This document shows positions 62,617 to 64,000 of a DNA stretch of 64,000 nucleotides, piece after piece. The position numbers and the translations under genes were made by a program. Position 1 is the first letter of the stretch; every line of letters starts with the position of its first letter. Below the pieces are notes generated by a model that saw only the letters and a list, made by a program, of their open reading frames with translations, ran no database searches and was not told where the DNA came from. The stretch is from Octadecabacter ascidiaceicola (GTDB lineage Bacteria; Pseudomonadota; Alphaproteobacteria; Rhodobacterales; Rhodobacteraceae). The DNA is taken from contig NZ_FXYD01000002.1 of the NCBI RefSeq assembly GCF_900185015.1, forward strand, positions 613,145 through 677,144. The letters run 5' to 3'.

Positions 62617-63224
62617 CACAACAAGCCTTCTGCACGCAGGGCCTGCTGGACCGCTGGGCGTTCAGAGACACGCGTTACAAAGCCAGCAAGGTGCGGCCAA
62701 TTCTGAAGGTCGATGTCTTTGAAATTTGCCCAGTTCGCCACGACGAAAAGATAGGCGTCGGCAACAGTAAATTGCCCGTTGACCAATGTCTGCCGACCGT
62801 CTGATAGAAATTCCTCAACAACATTGAATTTTTGCTTCACTGCCGCGCGGGCTTGGGCGGTTTCGGTTTCGCTGGCACCGTCCCGAAACAACGCGGAAAA
62901 GGCTTTATGCAGTTCCGAAGACACGAACACGAGCTGTTCTATCACCCGCGCGCGGTCCATCGTTCCAACTGGAGGAATAAGCCCGGCATTGGGGTGTGCA
63001 TCCGCCAGAAACTGAAGGATCGCGGGCCCTTCTGTTAGAACTTCACCATCATCAAATTGTAGCGCGGGCACATATCCCTTTGGGTTGATTGTCGTATAGT
63101 CGGAACCTTTTGCGGTAAGCCCCGCGGTGTCATCGACGGCTTCGATTTCAAACGGAATGCCGGTTTCGATCAATGCAATGTGGCTTGCGAGCGAACAAGC
63201 GCCCGCCTTATAGAACAGTTTCAT
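62616..63224 (-). CDS. Glutathione S-transferase
   Basis: A 202-residue GST: MKLFYKAGACSLASHIALIE is the thioredoxin-like start of beta-class GSTs with cysteine/serine near residue 10, and YVPALQFDDGEVLTEGPAIL is the glutathione-binding region. A helical C-terminal domain follows. It is the first gene of a four-gene operon facing the HxlR regulator. Probable role: conjugation of electrophiles in the cytoplasm. Confidence 0.92.
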   Translation of the reverse strand: MKLFYKAGACSLASHIALIETGIPFEIEAVDDTAGLTAKGSDYTTINPKGYVPALQFDDGEVLTEGPAILQFLADAHPNAGLIPPVGTMDRARVIEQLVFVSSELHKAFSALFRDGASETETAQARAAVKQKFNVVEEFLSDGRQTLVNGQFTVADAYLFVVANWANFKDIDLQNWPHLAGFVTRVSERPAVQQALRAEGLL

Positions 63225-63293
63225 TTTTGACCTTTCTGAAAGCCTTTGGGTTACGCGGTTGAGATGGCATCTTGAGTTTCACATAGCAATTAG

Positions 63294-63308
63294 GTAACCG
63301 TTGGTTAC
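63294..63308. promoter_or_regulatory. HxlR operator candidate
   Basis: GTAACC-GTT-GGTTAC is a perfect dyad in the divergent spacer between the GST and HxlR genes. Further GTTAC half-sites occur at 63250-63254, 63321-63325 and 63340-63344. This clustering points to the binding region of the adjacent HxlR protein. Confidence 0.6.
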
Positions 63309-63349
63309 TCAAAGAAATGCGTTACTCCACAGAAACCAGGTTACAAAAA

Positions 63350-63718
63350 ATGCCGCTGAAAATGCGAAAGAACAAAAGCACGGAACCGCCTGAACCATGC
63401 ATGCTGACCGAATGCATGGCCGTGATTTCCGGTGCGTGGGCACCCAATGTCATTTGGTCTTTGCGCGGGGGGGCACGTCGTTTCAGTGAGCTGCGCGCCG
63501 ACATACCGCCGATCTCGGCAAAAGTGTTGTCGGCGAGGTTAGGTGAGCTTGAGAAAAAGGGGGTGCTGGTCCGCCATGTACGAAGGACCTCTCCGCCGTC
63601 AACCGAATATGAATTGACAGCACTGGGTACAGAATTGCTCCCCGCTCTTGATGCAATTGTTGAGGTGGGTCATAGACTTAAGACACGGCGATCCACTGTG
63701 AACTCGTCAAAACATTGA
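63350..63718 (+). CDS. HxlR-family transcription regulator
   Basis: A 122-residue regulator from the ATG at 63350; an in-frame ATG at 63317 would add 11 residues and is equally possible. The winged HTH shows ISGAWAPNVIWSL and RFSELRADIPPISAKVLSAR, the family signature. Two cysteines near the start (CMLTEC) could sense quinones or aldehydes, as in other HxlR proteins. It is divergent from the GST operon, with GTTAC repeats between them. Confidence 0.88.
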   Translation: MPLKMRKNKSTEPPEPCMLTECMAVISGAWAPNVIWSLRGGARRFSELRADIPPISAKVLSARLGELEKKGVLVRHVRRTSPPSTEYELTALGTELLPALDAIVEVGHRLKTRRSTVNSSKH

Positions 63719-63870
63719 GAGTGTGGTTACCGGTGAACACCAAAATTCTGGCGCTCTGCAGAATGCTCAGCCCGCCAACGAGATCGCTGTTTCTTGAACG
63801 TGGCCGTTCATCCGGTTCGCAGCATCGGTCGAATTGCTCCAATTCTGTTGAAAAAGTCTTCTTGATTTGA
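63719..63870. other. Spacer with IS-end-like sequence
   Basis: No gene is supported between the HxlR stop and the transposase fragment. GTTGAAAAAGTC near 63849-63860 resembles the end of IS5/IS1182-type elements and the similar GTTGAAAAACTC near 15768. Confidence 0.4.
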
Positions 63871-64000
63871 AGGCCATCGATTGATCCTGAGCTGCTGATC
63901 CGGATGCTGCTGGTGGGCTATTGCTTCGGTATTCGGTCAGAGCGCCGGTTGTGCGAAGAGGTGCATCTGAACCTCGCATATCGCTGGTTCTGCCGCCTCG
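63871..64000 (+). pseudogene. IS5/IS1182-like (DUF772) transposase, 5'-damaged, runs off the window
   Basis: The frame reads RPSIDPELLIRMLLVGYCFG followed by IRSERRLCEEVHLNL, the conserved N-terminal region of DUF772 transposases, and continues beyond base 64000. A TGA (63868-63870) stands directly before RPS in the same frame, where intact copies have a glycine and about 50 further residues. The start of the gene is therefore deleted or frameshifted. The rest of the element lies outside the window. Confidence 0.8.

Noticed and set aside
1..64000. CRISPR arrays, rRNA, tRNA, riboswitches
   Set aside because: No regularly spaced direct repeats, cloverleaf-like tRNA or rRNA signature sequences were noticed by eye on either strand; a covariance scan would be needed to exclude small RNAs.

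Overview
The window reads as chromosomal DNA of a Roseobacter-group alphaproteobacterium (Rhodobacterales). The reasons are the NAD-dependent FdsGBA-FdhD-FdsD formate dehydrogenase operon, a TRAP transporter, an L-fucose operon of the oxidative type, densely packed operons with ATGA stop/start overlaps, and intergenic spaces holding decayed insertion-sequence debris. No rRNA, tRNA, CRISPR array or replication origin was recognised. The genus cannot be decided from this sequence.

Layout. 1-2.7 kb: the end of a fold-type-II PLP lyase gene, an M24 hydrolase and a maleate-isomerase-like protein. 2.7-9.6 kb: a LysR regulator (FdsR-like) and the formate dehydrogenase operon; the same palindrome precedes both. 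9.8-13.8 kb: four overlapping genes (acetyltransferase-like, E1/ThiF-like, polytopic membrane protein, nitroreductase-like) of unknown joint function. 13.8-15.6 kb: a di-heme peroxidase and a Sel1 protein, divergent with overlapping starts. 15.6-16.25 kb: IS debris. 16.2-27.6 kb: a complete L-fucose uptake and non-phosphorylating degradation locus (dehydrogenase, lactonase, IclR regulator, ABC importer, mutarotase, dehydratase, 2-keto-3-deoxy-fuconate dehydrogenase, diketo-acid hydrolase) plus a second enolase-superfamily enzyme. 27.9-29.8 kb: a nuclease-fold protein, a membrane protein and a frameshifted exported protein. 30-33.9 kb: a two-component system with a small exported protein of molybdopterin-oxidoreductase type. 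34-38.7 kb: UDP-sulfoquinovose-synthase-like enzyme, BcsB-like periplasmic protein and a BcsA-like membrane glycosyltransferase. 38.9-46.8 kb: TRAP transporter, flavin reductase, aldo/keto reductase and SsuD-like monooxygenase (an SmoABC-like set), then a divergent GntR regulator and a Gfo/Idh/MocA oxidoreductase. 46.9-48.2 kb: a 5'-truncated PhyH dioxygenase against an IS110-type remnant. 48.2-57.8 kb: a NarX/NarL-type two-component system divergent from a 2319-residue autotransporter-like surface protein. 57.9-63.7 kb: housekeeping and stress genes (GFA protein, DusA, TauE/SafE, nitronate monooxygenase-tautomerase-NTF2-GST operon, HxlR regulator). The window ends in a 5'-damaged transposase gene.

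How the parts may work together. The most interesting stretch is 33.9-45.7 kb. A predicted UDP-sulfoquinovose maker sits with a cellulose-synthase-like GT/BcsB pair, which suggests a sulfonated surface polysaccharide. It converges on a gene set resembling the oxidative sulfoquinovose-desulfonation (sulfo-SMO) pathway, but with a TRAP importer instead of an ABC importer. Both assignments are inferences from family membership and gene order. The E1-like cassette at 9.8-13.8 kb is the second candidate for an undescribed system.
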